Assembly (NCBI RefSeq): GCF_036711975.1
Contig: NC_091967.1
Location: 18,972,001-19,036,000, forward strand
Length of the DNA stretch: 64,000 bases
Reading direction: 5' to 3'
DNA from: Onthophagus taurus
Taxonomy: Eukaryota; Arthropoda; Insecta; Coleoptera; Scarabaeidae
Notes under the pieces: model-generated
What the model was told of the DNA's origin: nothing
Databases searched by the model: none
What the model saw: the letters and a program-made list of their open reading frames with translations, nothing else
Shown: piece after piece, positions 13,701 through 25,141 of the stretch
Numbering within the stretch: position 1 is the first letter of the stretch
How the letters are laid out: each line of letters starts with the position of its first letter
Position numbers and translations under genes: made by a program

Positions 13701-16700
13701 CTGCACCACTTTTGATGGTAAATATTACGATTTCATGGGGAAATGTATGTATTATTTAGTCCGTGGTAATGGATTTGATGTTATATGCGATAATTACATA
13801 TGGAATGGAGCTTATATTGTGCGTAAAATATCTTTTTAAAATAAACAAGATTTTAATTAATTTCATTTTTAATAAATACATTGCGTAATTAATTACAGAA
13901 AGATGTTAAATCAACGGCACCGTCATCTTGCGCAAAAGTTTTTATAATAACTCAAGGACATAATATTGAATTAGAACAAAAACTTAATGTTGTTGTAGAT
14001 GGACAAAAACTTGATTGGTTACCTTACGTAAGTCAAGATTTCAGTGTTATTCAAACGAGCAGTGAACAAATAACTGGTATGTTTATGATATTACTTATAT
14101 TTCTCTATTTAGCTATCTTTTCTTTTTTAGTTTCCTTGAAAAATTCCGTTGTGGTTCTTTGGAATGGCAACTCATATGTTACAGTTCGGATTCCTGTAAC
14201 TATGATAGGGCAAGTAAAGGTAATTAAAAACAAATCGATTTATAAAGAATTTTTAATAATACAACCAAATGCCACTTAAAGTTTCTACATTTGAGTTGAG
14301 TCTTTTACCATAATAACTATATTATTAACGAAAGTTTCATGTACAGCATCTTTTGAATTTTTGACATCTATGGTATGCAGTAGGTAATGGAATTGTCCAT
14401 GTTCAGTCAAGATTGGTTTGAATGTTAAGTTTGGTGATAGTTGACTCAATGTTCATCGTGGGTTGTAAGTGATAAATAAAAGCTTGGGAACGATGACAAA
14501 TTATTTATTCTTAATATAAGATCAGTGCAACATGTTTCGAGATTCAAAATCTCTTCATCAGGCACGACTAAAAAACATAAAATTGAAGTAAGAAATTTGT
14601 TATACATATTTTTTAATTTGTTTAGTTACCGTCAATTACTTATGGAGCACAAAATTGAACATCTGACAACGTGGTGAAATTTTATAGGTGATTGGACGAG
14701 ATAAAAGGCGTTAACAAGTTTTTTAAAGGCCTTAAGGGCAAGTTAGTTGGTTACAAATATTCTAAAACAAGATAGAGACACGTGTTATGTTAAAGGAATC
14801 GAGAAAAATGGCCACTTACTCTTCATCGTTAAAAAAAAACTGGTTTTTAAGAAATTGAAATTAATTGAATTGTTTGAAATCTGAAAGGGGAAAGTTTATT
14901 TAGTAAATTTGAAAAAATTAATTAAAATAAGAGTTGCATGACATACAAAAAATTTATAAAAATTATCGTGAAAATTAAAGTTTTATTCTTACGAGTCCAT
15001 CCGCGACGTGAAGAAACTTGAGGTGGACTGAAGGACATAAAATTTGCTAAAAAGTCTTGCGCCGGAAAAGCAAAAAGGCTGTGGAGGGGAGAGGTTAATA
15101 TTAAATGAATTTTAAAAATTGGCGGGTATTATTAAGTTCTGTTGTGTCATTTAAAAGTTTGTTATTGTAATTGTTTAAATTAATATGCAACTCTTCGAGA
15201 AGGTCCATTTCTCTCGATTTCCCCACGTTTAGAAGTAATTTAACATTGTTGAATTCTATTTTATGTTTATGTTTGTTGATGTGTTTGAAAACTGCAGAAG
15301 AGGGTTTGCTTAGGTGTTCTTTGAAACCTTTTTTAATGCTGCGTCCAGTCTGACCAATATAAATTTTATCGTAATCAGGACATTTGATTTCATAAATACC
15401 ACTCAGCTCCTCTTTGTTAAATTGATGTTTATTATTAAAAAGGTGTATATGAATTTTGTTTTGAGAGACAAAGGCAGGGGCAAGGCCAAATTTCAACAAA
15501 TTTTGTTTAAGGGGGTTAACAATAGATGGGTGGTAAGGTAAGGCAATATATTTGGTTTTGGACTTAGTGTGAGGATAGATTAATTTAGTGATTTGTGAGT
15601 TGTGCACTTTATAGTAAATGTTTTGTAAATCTTTTATAGAAAAACCATTATTGAGTCCTATTTTTACAATCTTTTTTATTTCAAGGTTGAGGTTATCATT
15701 ATTTAAAGGATATAACGTTCCTTTAAATTCTATTGAAAAAGAAGCGAAAACTTGCAAATTTATGTTGATCACAAGAATAGGAACTTTTTGGTATAATACA
15801 ATCTGTGGTAGTGGGTTTTCTAAATATATTGAAGTTGATAATACTTTCTTTAATGTTTCTAGTTAACTCTAAATCTAGGAAATTTATTTTGTAATTATTT
15901 TCTTTTTCGAGGGTGAATTCTAAATTGCAAATGCTGTTTATCAGATTGAAAAGACCACCAAGTTTAGCATGACTTTCTTCATAGACAACAAGGATATCAT
16001 CTACGTATCTGGCATAGAAAACAATATCCTTATTGAAAAAATGATTTTTATCTGAAAATAGTTCTTTTTCAAATTCATTAAGGCATTCTTTCCCATAGGC
16101 AAACCGTCCTTCATTTTGTAAAATCTATTATTAAAGGTAAAAAAGTTCTGACTACATACAATCTCCAAAAGACCAATGAAACTATTAATTTCTAATATGT
16201 TTAAATTATTGATATCTTGTGAACTGATCAAGTATTTTGTGATGATAGATAATGTTTTATCGATTGGAACGTTAGAGTATAAATTTTTTATGTCGAAGGA
16301 AACTAGTTTACTAAGGTTTTTAATTTTGAAGGTCTTTAGTTTATTTATTAGATCAGTAGAGTTTTTGATTGTGTGTGTGAAGCTGTTGTGAAAAAGTTTA
16401 TAAAGGAAATTTTGAATTAGTTTTGAAATTTTATTGGTTGGAGTGTTATGATTACTAATAATTGGTCTTATGCTTTTTTCAGGTTTATGCAATTTAATCA
16501 GACTTTTCAAAGAAGGAATGAGTGGGTTCATTTCTAGAGCGTTATATGAATTAATGTTGAATTTAGACAAGAAAGTTGAATTTTCTCTTATGTATTTTCT
16601 AAGTTTGTTACTAAAGGCATTGGTGGGATTATTTTTGATTTCGATGATGCTGTTGTCCATGAAGAAGTCTAGAGTTTTATCAATGTAAGTCATTTTATCT

Positions 16701-19700
16701 AAAATGACCGTGCCCGCGCCCTTGTCTCCTACTGTTAAAATCAAATTGTTGTCTTCGACTTTTTCTTTAAATTTTTTGATATGATTAAGAATAGCTGAAT
16801 GGTTTACATTTAAAGAATTAGGAGTTTTAAATATATCTCCAATCAAACACTTGAATGTTAAGTATCCCCCTTCATGTGATAGTCTAAACTTTCTATCAGA
16901 AAGATATGATTTCAGTAGTTGATTGATCCTATCAAATACCTGAGAAACATCCAGAAAATTGCAGAACAATATTTTAGCTATTCAAACCAATCGTCTGAGT
17001 AGTCTCTTAATAAAGGTTACTCAATACTCTTGATCTATTATAGAATGGCGATTACGAAATCCAAACTGCAAAGTTGGTAATTTTTCATACAATTGATCAA
17101 ACTTGCTCAGCCGCGTTTTCAGATTTTTGAGCATTATCTGTGCTATCTTAAAACATCGCGAGCATACTTCAGTCTCAAGCAGGCATTAAAAAAGTATACT
17201 AACATGATGATTGCATTTCTTGGCAACTTTTTTTTAATATGTCAGTTGTTTGGATTCGATCGTTTTATTAAAATTTGAATTTGCATAATTTGTTCAGACA
17301 CTTTCTAAAAGTAATGTCTGGTGGTGGGGAGACCCCAGCTATCACCACAAAATCGGGCCTTTTTTCGATATTTTTCATCACTTTTGAGAAGTTATCGCCT
17401 ATAACTTTTAAATTAATGTCTGCATTTTATTATCAAAAATTTTAGTTCAGTTTTCAATTTTAGTTTAGGCATTTACTTCTTAACACAATTCCTATCTTGT
17501 CTTTTACTATCAATCCATGATTATGCTACATACTATATTTTCAATATTTTCCAAAAGTGTTCATTTTAATATATAGAGTTGAAATCTTCTTGTATCTAGG
17601 GTCTTTTGGGAACATACACTAAAACTCAAGATGACGATTTCTTAATGCCAAATGGTATAGTTACAAATGATCCAAATATCTTTGGAAATTCTTGGAAAGT
17701 ACCAGGTAGTTGCGAAGGTGAATACACAGGGCCAGTGCATCATCCATGTAGCATCAACCCAGATAAAAGGGTTCAAGCAGAAAAAAGTTGTGCAGCACTT
17801 AAAAGTGATTTATTCGCAGGTATGTATTTTATTAGAAAATTCTTTTACAAAATTCATATAAAAATGATTATAATTCTAGATTGTCTCGAAAATGTGAACG
17901 AAGTTTATGAAAACTGTCTATACGATAACTGCCAATGCACAAATGAAGTATGTTAAATTTACAATTAATTTAATCCAGCAATTCAATTTCTTTTTTTAGC
18001 AATCCACTTGTGTTTGTGAATTTTATTCATCTCAAGGAAATAAGTGTGCGGCTAAAGGAAAATACGTCGATTGGCGTAAAAATGTAACCGAATGTTCCAT
18101 TAAGTGTCCATCCGACCAAAGTTATCAAGTGTGTGGAAATTCTTGTACTCGTAGCTGTGAAGATATAGCAGCAAATCCAACTTGCCAACGTCAATGTGTC
18201 GATGGTTGTAATTGTCCAAATGGTCAAACTTTAGACGGAAATAACCGGTGTATCCCCATAAGTAGATGTCCATGTAAGTGGGGGAACGAAAGATATCCTC
18301 CAGGTTTTTCATTTATAAATGGCGATGATAAATGGTAAAAATAAATTAATAATTAAATTCACGTTTTGGTTATAACTTCGATTTATTTTAGGACTTGTAC
18401 TGATGCGACATGGATTATCACTACAGCTACTCCTGAGGATAAGGGGAAAGATCCCACACCAGATGATTTAAAAACGAAATGTGACGCAAACAAATTTTAT
18501 GTTTACTCAGGATGTAAACGAGTTAATGTTCTAACATGCCAGGTATAAAAGTTGTTTTATTTTATTAATACATTTTTTCTAATACAATATTTACTTTAGA
18601 ATAAACACCTTAACAGTAAACCAAATTATGATAACTGTGAAAGCGGTTGTCAATGTATGGAAGGATATGTACTTGATACAGAATCCAATCAATGCGTTAA
18701 ACCAAGTGATTGTCCGTGTTTGCACAACGGAGTTAGTTATCCTGAAAATTTTGAACGCAATGAAAGACAAAGAACATGGTAAGATTAAAAAAAGGAAATT
18801 TCTTTAGTGTAATTTTTATTTTAATTAGTGTTTGCAAAAACGGTGGATGGGATTGTAATACACTATCAGAGTACTGGGAAAAATGTAGTGTTTGGAGCAA
18901 TGTGCATGTAAGAACTTTCGACGAATTAGTTTATTCTTTCAAAGGAAACTGCGAATATACATTATTCGAGAGTTCACTCAGTGAATCATCTGTATTAGTT
19001 AGAGTTACATTAAAAGTAAGTTACAATATTCATTATTGTGAACAGTTAATAATTTTATTTTCCGAAATAGACAGTGGAGTGTTCTTCTGGATCTTGCATT
19101 AAAAACGTTAAAATTTACTGTGAAGATGTGAATGGTAATCAAGACCACGTTGTTTTTACAAATGGGGAAACTTTCGTGCGACCTAACCAATTAAATCATT
19201 TAGTAATAACAGATTTAGATCTTTCAATAATGGTTGATGTCATTAAGATGGGCGTTAGACTTGTTTGGAATAAAGGAGGTTGGGTACATATTCATGTTTC
19301 AAGAATTTGGACTACAATGGTAAGATGAGAAAAAATTTTTTAATTAATACTAAAATAATACTTTATTTTATTTTAGAATCAAGTTGGTTTATGTGGAAGA
19401 TATGATAATAATCCAAACAATGATTTAGATACTCCAAATTTCAAAAATAGTGTTAAAGAAGCTGTGGATTATTATCGACTTGATAAAACATGTCCGGGAA
19501 GCAGTGAATTGCCGGTAACGAACATACTAATGTTTCCCACTTTTATATTTTCTTAATTTGGAACCACTCCTCCTTACCTTTAATGTTACTTCTCAAAAAC
19601 GTAAGCCATTGGATAAGCCCCAGAGGAACATGTTAATTAACCCAAACTAATTTCTCTTATAACATGACTTCAATTGCCATTGGATTTGTAATGTTGAATA

Positions 19701-22700
19701 AAAATTATTTAGGTATGTACATAATATTCACCATGTTATACTGCCAACAGTATAAAGTACATATTGATGACAGTCAACAAGATAACGATAAATGATGTTT
19801 GCACAAAATTACATATAGTGCTTGCAGAAGACTTCCTTCTGGTTGCGGAGGAGATACGATCAGTAAACGACTGAATACTGCTGACAAAGCTAGATACTGT
19901 GAATTTGTAGACTAGAAATTGTGATTACAGGATATTTTATTAATTAGGACTTTAAGAGTATCTCTTTAGATGATGAACCTTCAGTGATGCGATGTCAATA
20001 AGGTCTAATATGTATTAGTTTGTCATCATTTCAAATAGATATACGTTATGCACATTAAAAATGGTATTACGGGTATCTATATTTACCGGTTTGGATAACT
20101 CAAAACAGATGGGAGAAAAAATGTTTTTCATTGGTGTCATTCCACACGCTGACTTTGGAAAGAACACACTACGTGGAATGTGACAAAGGATGTCATTTGA
20201 TGTGGGATGATCACCAAATTCCAGACGAACACCAAGAAGTGTTTTTGGCAATACATCACGTGTTCACTGACGCATTTGTCGGATCCTACAAAAGTACCCA
20301 GTTACCAAGCGTTAGTTAATGCTTGTTAATTAATTTCCCGTAAAGTGAAGAAAATGTTATCAGAAGATGCTCTAGGGAAGTGTTAACTTTGCTGATCACA
20401 GTTTGCGCAGGCAAAACCAATTTAAATTGATGACAGACGCCGAAATAATCTTTCATAAAATTAAGTATTGGTTGAATTATCCGTTCCAATTACAAGACCT
20501 GAAATACAACCGGCTGTTCGTTTTGCAAATTGAAACAATAAATGCGGTTGTCGAAATTAAATTAACTTTCTAGATCTATCTCTGTCTAACTCTTGTAATC
20601 TAGACTTTCTAGATTACAAGAGTTAGACATATTGCGTCATCAGAAAGCCTAAGATACATCAAGAAAAATCGTCGAATTCAAACTGGTAGTCTGAAATCAG
20701 TCACGAGGTGTCTTGGTACGCCCATTTCATTCAGGATGTGCCAGAGATTGTGCCATTGAACGCAATCGAAGGCCTTTATGTAATCTATGAAGCATAAATG
20801 ATAAATTCTGTGGCCTTTTCTATGATTTGTCTTATGTTCAACATTTGTTCTCGCATTCCACTTGACACAAAGCCAAGCAATCTTGCTCCTGTAGCATTTG
20901 TGACAATATATAGTGCTTAAGGCGTTTTGATATTATTTAGACATTACTTTGCGAGATGAAGGCAATTGTTCGATAATTGTCACATACCTTTTCTGAACCA
21001 TCTAGTACTCATGGTATCCACCCTGATCTCAAATTAGTTGACATATTCTGTGCACAGCATCGATTCTCGGTTTCCTATTATCATTTCGACTACGATGTTA
21101 TCCTCTCCTGGTGATTTAGCTGCTTTTTGATTTCTTTATATAGTGCTGTCTTTTTTGTTTTGGTCGAGTCAGCGCTGTATTTGTGATCAGGTTAATTTCG
21201 GCTATTTCTTCATTAGTTTTTGATTTAGTAAAAACACCTTCATTTATTTTCTTCCTTCATCATATTCAGTTACCCTTTCATTAAACTCTCCCAAAATTAT
21301 TAAATCACCTCATAAATAATAGATAACAACGATTAAGAAATAAAAATTTTTAGAACGTAAACATTTTGGTTCCTGAAAACACCTGCGATATTTTATTCAG
21401 TGAAGCATTCAAAAAGTGTCGTCTTATAAAACCAATTGATGAATATTACAGAAGATGTCTAATTGATGCTAATACACAATTATTAAAACCGGAAAATGAA
21501 AGAACTAATTATTATTGCCAAACATTATCTGCGTATGCCCAAGAATGCAATGATATTAAGCAACCTGTAAATTGGAGAACGAATCGAATTTGTCGTAAGT
21601 GTTTTTCTACTTAAAGCAATTAAATAAGTATTGTTTATTTAAATATATTATCGGTTTTAGCGTATGGTTGTAAAACAAATACGGTGTATTATCCATGTGA
21701 AACTCCTTGCCCAAAAGACACTTGCCAAAGTAACGTTAATTGTCTAGATAAAGTTTGCTCGGAAGCATGTAATGTCGCACCATGTCCATTTAACACGATT
21801 TATAAAGATTCTACTTACAAGCAATGTGTAAAAAGAGACGAATGTAATGGTGTTATCGTACGTCAACCTTTTCTTTTTAATTTAAAATTTTTAATTTAAG
21901 ATTTTTTAATTTTAGAACGTTCCTACAGTGGAGGGACATTGTGTAGGCGATCCACATTGTAAGACTTTCGATGGTAAAAAATTCGACTTTATGGGAAAAT
22001 GTACTTATTATTTAGTAAGAGGTAATGATTTTGATGTAATGTGTGATCATTACATATGGAAGAATGGAGCATTCGTTGTAAGTACATTTTTTAAAACTAT
22101 ATTGTTAAACTTTAAACATGATTTGAATTTGCAGAAAGATTATAAATCAAAAGCACCATCTTATTGTGCAAAAGTAATAATCCACTCTGGAGGTAACATC
22201 ATCGAATTAGAACAGAAACATAATGTTAAAGTTAATGGCCATACAATTGGTTTTCGTCCTTATATTAATTCGGAATTCCGCATTAATCAACCGAGTAGTG
22301 AATTAACCACCGTTTTATTAAATGGTCACGTCACTGTAACATGGAATGGCAATTCTCGCGTTACAGTTAGCATTCCTACCACAATGATAGGAAAAGTAAA
22401 TGTAATATTTATTTTAATTTGTTATTATCAAAATAAGCATTATTTTTATCGTAGGGATTACTTGGTACATTTACTAAGTCTCAAGATGATGATTTCTTAA
22501 TGCCTAACGGTGTCATAACAAAGGATTCAACGGAATTTGGAAATTCCTGGAAAGTTCCTGGTAGTTGCAAAGATGAGTATACTGGCCCAGTTGAGCATCC
22601 TTGTGTAGCTAATCCAAATAGAAAAGCTAAAGCTGAAGAAAGCTGTGCTGCGCTAAAAAGTGATTTATTCAAAGGTAATAATCCCATAATGATATATTTC

Positions 22701-25102
22701 GAGAAATGTATTAAAAATTAATTATTAATAGGGTGCCTTGATGATGTAAATAGCGTTTATGATGATTGCCTTTATGACGCTTGCCAATGCACAGATGAAG
22801 TAAGTTAATTTTAAAATTACATTCAATTTTAATTTAACCCAATTCTATGTAATGCAGCAAAAAACTTGTGTTTGTGAATTCTACTCCATTCAAAGTGATG
22901 AATGTGCAGCAAAAGGAATTAACGTAGATTGGCGTAACAAAATCGCACAATGTGCACTTCAATGCCCAGCTGGGCAAACTTACCAAGTTTGTGCAAATCC
23001 TTGTACTCGAACATGTGAAGATGTCTCCACCAGCCTAACATGTAGACGGATCTGTGTTGATGGATGTAGTTGTCCTGAAGGGCAGACGTTAAATAGTATT
23101 AACCAGTGTGTTCCAATTAATACATGTCCGTGTATATGGGAAAATAAACGATATCCACCAGATTTTACGTTTATACATGGTGATAAACTAAGGTAAGTAG
23201 CATTGATTTCAATAAATAATAATTTAATAAAAAAACGTTGTTACTTAGGGTATGTAAAAATGCGATATGGAATGTGACCACAGCTACCCCAGACGATAAA
23301 ACTAAATATCCAACCACCACCGAACTCAACAAAAAATGTAGCTCAAATGATAACCTTGAATACTCTGGTTGCAAACGTGTCAACCCCGTAACATGTCAAA
23401 ACAAACATCTTAACGAGAAACCAAATTATGAAAATTGTCACAGTGGTTGTCAATGTGAAGAGGGATCGGTATACGATACAGAGGAAAAGATTTGTGTTTA
23501 TCCGGAATTTTGTCCTTGTTTGTATAAAGGAATAAGTTTTCCAGATAAAACGGAACGACATGAGAGAAATCAAAAATGGTAAATAATTTATTAAAAATAT
23601 TATTTTTTTTGTTCTTTTTATTTTTAAATCGTTACTTTAAGTACTTGTCATGGTGGAGCTTGGAGTTGCTCTCCAGAAGCCGACCATTGGGAGAAATGTT
23701 CCGTTTGGAATAACATTCACGTCAGAACTTTTGACGAACTAATTTATTCCTTTAAAGGAATTTGTGAGTACACGTTATTAGAGCACTCATCTTTAACTTA
23801 TGGAGTATTTAGGGTCACACTTACGGTATGTGGCTTTTTATACAACAAATTAATAAATTAACACTTATACTTTTCAGACTACGCAGTGTAACGTTGGATC
23901 GTGTATTAAAAGTGTCAAAGTTTATATTCGTGATTCAAAAGGCAACGAAGATAATGTCATTTTGGTAACTGGCGAAGAATTTATACGGCCAAATAAATTA
24001 AACAATTTAGTTATAACAAATATGGAACTTTCGATTATGGTCGATGTAATTGGAATGGGTGTCAGAGTTGTATGGAATAAAAGTGGTTGGGTTCATATTC
24101 ATGTTTCGAGATCTTGGACAACACGGGTAAATTTTACTAGTTTGCAAATTAAGTAGTTAGTATGTGTAAAATGGTTTATATTCAATAATTTAGGCGATTA
24201 TGCCTATCATATTTTGGTACTCAAAATACTCATTTATATTGTTTATTTAATTTTTAAATTAAAACATTTAATTTTAGAATCATATCGGTTTATGTGGAAA
24301 ATACGATGATAATCCTAAAAATGATCTCGACACTCCAGCAAGCGTAAATGATGTTCCTGAATTCGTAGATTATTACCGTGTTGATAGAACATGCCCAAGA
24401 AGTTCCGAAATTGAGGTAAATCAATTTAATATAATTACTGTTATAATTTAACAACAAATTTCTTTTGTAGAAAGTAACCTTGGTAGATAACTTCTGTGAT
24501 ATCTTATACAGCGAAAAATTTGAAACATGTCGATTACTAAAACCTGTTGAAGAATATTATAATAGATGTTTAATAAACGCAAATTTACAACTTTCAATAC
24601 CCGAAAATCAACGAACTAATTATTATTGTCAAACATTGTCTGCTTACGCTCAAGAATGTAACGACGTTGGAGTACCTGTTAATTGGAGAACAAACACGAT
24701 TTGTCGTAAGTTTAAATTACAAATTTACATTGAATTAAGAGTATTAATTCTAATATTAATGATTTAGCTTATCAATGTCACAACGATAATGCTTATTACT
24801 CTTGTGATACACCGTGTCCAATAGAAACTTGTCAGAAGAGTGTTAAATGTCCAGATAAAGTGTGCGCAGAAGCTTGTAACTCAAAACCATGTCCGCCAAA
24901 CATGATTTATAAAGATTCCACATACAAAGAATGCGTACCAAAGGATGTATGTCAAGGAAGAGATTGTAACAGCGGGTGTATTTGTCAACCACCTAACGAC
25001 AACGGATCGAATAATATCGATCTATACGCTGGATGTAAAGACGGAAAATGCTCATGGTCTCAATTAATTTTTAATATTTACAATACGGCTACAAGTCAAT
25101 AA
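4723..25102 (+). CDS. secreted multidomain VWD-C8-TIL protein, 41 exons, about 2804 aa
   Basis: Exons: 4723-4800, 4874-5072, 5216-5355, 9107-9257, 9571-9686, 9748-9907, 9967-10238, 10294-10452, 10527-10704, 10767-11143, 11205-11539, 11598-11748, 12149-12327, 12413-12596, 12657-12905, 12957-13335, 13405-13598, 13660-13818, 13899-14076, 14131-14219, 17600-17819, 17880-17947, 18000-18334, 18392-18542, 18600-18778, 18829-19015, 19071-19319, 19377-19514, 21354-21594, 21661-21857, 21916-22077, 22135-22401, 22455-22674, 22732-22799, 22858-23192, 23249-23578, 23642-23825, 23878-24126, 24278-24415, 24471-24705, 24768-25102. All junctions are GT..AG and the phases add up to 2805 codons with stop. The first ~20 residues are a signal peptide (hydrophobic core [11 protein letters not shown]). 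Residues ~25-372 form VWD-C8-TIL; three super-modules follow (~373-1167, 1168-1964, 1965-2804). There is no TM segment, GPI signal, discoidin domain or cystine knot. The architecture recalls zonadhesin, IgGFc-binding protein, SCO-spondin and hemolectin relatives: extracellular, disulfide-rich, perhaps adhesive or multimerising. The exact role is unknown. Confidence 0.9.
5848..5995. mobile_element. terminal fragment of a TACAGGRTGGTTC-type MITE
   Basis: About 110-140 bp match the left end of the 1.09-kb element at 38463-39548, including the terminal TACAGG, the ACTTTACTAGRACGTAGTA block and the TTTTGTTTTCGAGCTATGAG block. The opposite end was not found nearby, so this is a solo end in intron 3. 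Confidence 0.7.
5990..6320 (-). pseudogene. decayed LINE reverse-transcriptase fragment
   Basis: Minus-strand translation around 6150-6080 gives [14 protein letters not shown], a damaged form of the GLPQGSVLAPxLF box of LINE reverse transcriptases. It has stops on both sides and no other complete domain. It lies in intron 3 of the VWD gene. Confidence 0.5.
6449..8315 (+). mobile_element. DNA element with C2H2 ORF between arrays of TTCATT/AATGAA sites
   Basis: The ends are short imperfect inverted repeats (TACACTGAAAAAAATG at the left; CATTTTTGATTCGGTGTA at the right). Both subterminal zones (about 6460-6830 and 8030-8300) are packed with TTCATTGT, CAATGAA and related half-palindromes. In the middle, 7168-7371 encodes 67 aa with a C2H2 finger ([11 protein letters not shown]...HFKRLH) and a second C-x2-C...H finger (CLECSQGF...FKRHSG). 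After it the frame is interrupted, and no DDE domain is seen, so the copy is probably non-autonomous or decayed. A clear target-site duplication was not found, and the superfamily is not assigned. Confidence 0.6.
8316..9106. other. remainder of intron 3, nothing recognised
   Basis: AT-rich intron sequence up to the acceptor at 9105-9106; no coding exon or transposon terminus recognised. Confidence 0.4.
10294..13598 (+). repeat. VWD super-module 1 (exons 8-17)
   Basis: Order: VWD-A (start motif [20 protein letters not shown]; end motif [14 protein letters not shown]), C8, TIL ([10 protein letters not shown]), a Cys-rich stretch (exon 12), a second TIL-like unit ([10 protein letters not shown]), VWD-B ([19 protein letters not shown] to [14 protein letters not shown]), C8 ([13 protein letters not shown]), TIL ([10 protein letters not shown]). 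Exon 10 fuses what are three exons in modules 2 and 3, and exon 16 fuses two. Confidence 0.9.
11749..12148. other. 400-bp intron 12 of the VWD gene, nothing recognised
   Basis: Longer than most introns of the gene and less AT-rich in its middle (about 11820-12060), which suggests an old insertion, but no terminus or coding motif could be recognised. Confidence 0.35.
14475..16985 (-). mobile_element. Penelope-like element (RT plus GIY-YIG endonuclease), decayed
   Basis: The minus strand encodes a Penelope-type reverse transcriptase at 16969-16001 ([35 protein letters not shown]). The YVDDI catalytic box near 16010-15990 is reached only after a frameshift. The downstream frame 15772-15101 carries the GIY-YIG endonuclease ([20 protein letters not shown], then KEHLSK). 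RT followed by C-terminal GIY-YIG is diagnostic for this class. It lies in intron 20 of the VWD gene, antisense to it. The region upstream of the RT is missing, so the copy is 5'-truncated; the non-coding 3' part reaches the hammerhead-like motif at 14524-14566. Confidence 0.9.
14524..14566 (-). ncRNA. hammerhead-ribozyme-like motif at the Penelope element 3' end
   Basis: Read on the minus strand: CTGATGA (14561-14555), one A, a 6-bp stem GAGATT/AATCTC with a 3-nt loop (14553-14539), then GAAAC (14538-14534). This is the conserved core order of hammerhead ribozymes, which are known in Penelope-like element termini. The extra A before stem II makes the fold imperfect, so cleavage activity is uncertain. 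A similar core occurs at 44901-44931. Confidence 0.5.
16990..17285 (-). pseudogene. LINE reverse-transcriptase fragment
   Basis: Minus-strand translation near 17095-17035 gives [17 protein letters not shown], the QFGFRxxHS box that opens LINE reverse-transcriptase palms. Stops occur on both sides. It is a separate fragment next to the Penelope-like element within the same VWD intron. Confidence 0.5.
20560..21290 (-). pseudogene. decayed LINE (RTE-like) reverse-transcriptase fragment in intron 28
   Basis: On the minus strand, separated frames give [13 protein letters not shown] (the KAPGxDGI box) near 21120-21080, a segment matching EYVN...R..W.RKG, then [19 protein letters not shown] and [12 protein letters not shown] near 20900-20730 (the YRKAFDSVxHxxLW box). 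Several stops and shifts make it dead. It fills much of the 1.84-kb intron 19515-21353 of the VWD gene. Confidence 0.65.
20584..20628. repeat. perfect 21-bp hairpin with 3-nt loop
   Basis: Bases 20584-20604 and 20608-20628 are exact reverse complements, separated by CTT. It lies in the transposon-rich intron 28 of the VWD gene, inside or at the edge of the LINE fragment. Confidence 0.9.
21916..25102 (+). repeat. VWD super-module 3 (exons 31-41)
   Basis: Same order again ([28 protein letters not shown]). Exon 32 fuses two VWD-A exons, and exon 36 fuses the Cys-rich and second TIL exons. At the exon 35/36 junction the usual Cys of the Cys-rich stretch is changed (KLRVCKN against KCTCSN in module 1). 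The final TIL is followed by a unique C-terminal tail of about 50 residues with [10 protein letters not shown] and a CKDGKC pair, ending ...TATSQ at TAA 25100-25102. Confidence 0.88.
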
Positions 25103-25141
25103 TACGTTAGTAAAAATGATTCATTTTATACTACATACTTA

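Larger units (their letters stand above)
13660..21857 (+). repeat. VWD super-module 2 (exons 18-30)
   Basis: Same domain order as module 1 with high residue identity (motifs [14 protein letters not shown] and [14 protein letters not shown]). It keeps the largest set of introns. Two are transposon-filled: 14220-17599 (Penelope-like element plus an RT fragment) and 19515-21353 (RT fragment and hairpin). Coding frames on both sides are intact, and splice phases match modules 1 and 3. Confidence 0.9.

Noticed and set aside
20015-20251. 78-codon open frame on the minus strand in VWD intron 28
   Set aside because: No recognisable domain and no splice or start support; probably part of a decayed transposon, but I could not name it.
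4723-25102. Hemolectin/hemocytin or vitellogenin identity for the VWD gene
   Set aside because: No discoidin (F5/8C), vitellogenin N-terminal, EGF or cystine-knot domain is present; only VWD, C8 and TIL/Cys-rich units, so no such symbol is given.
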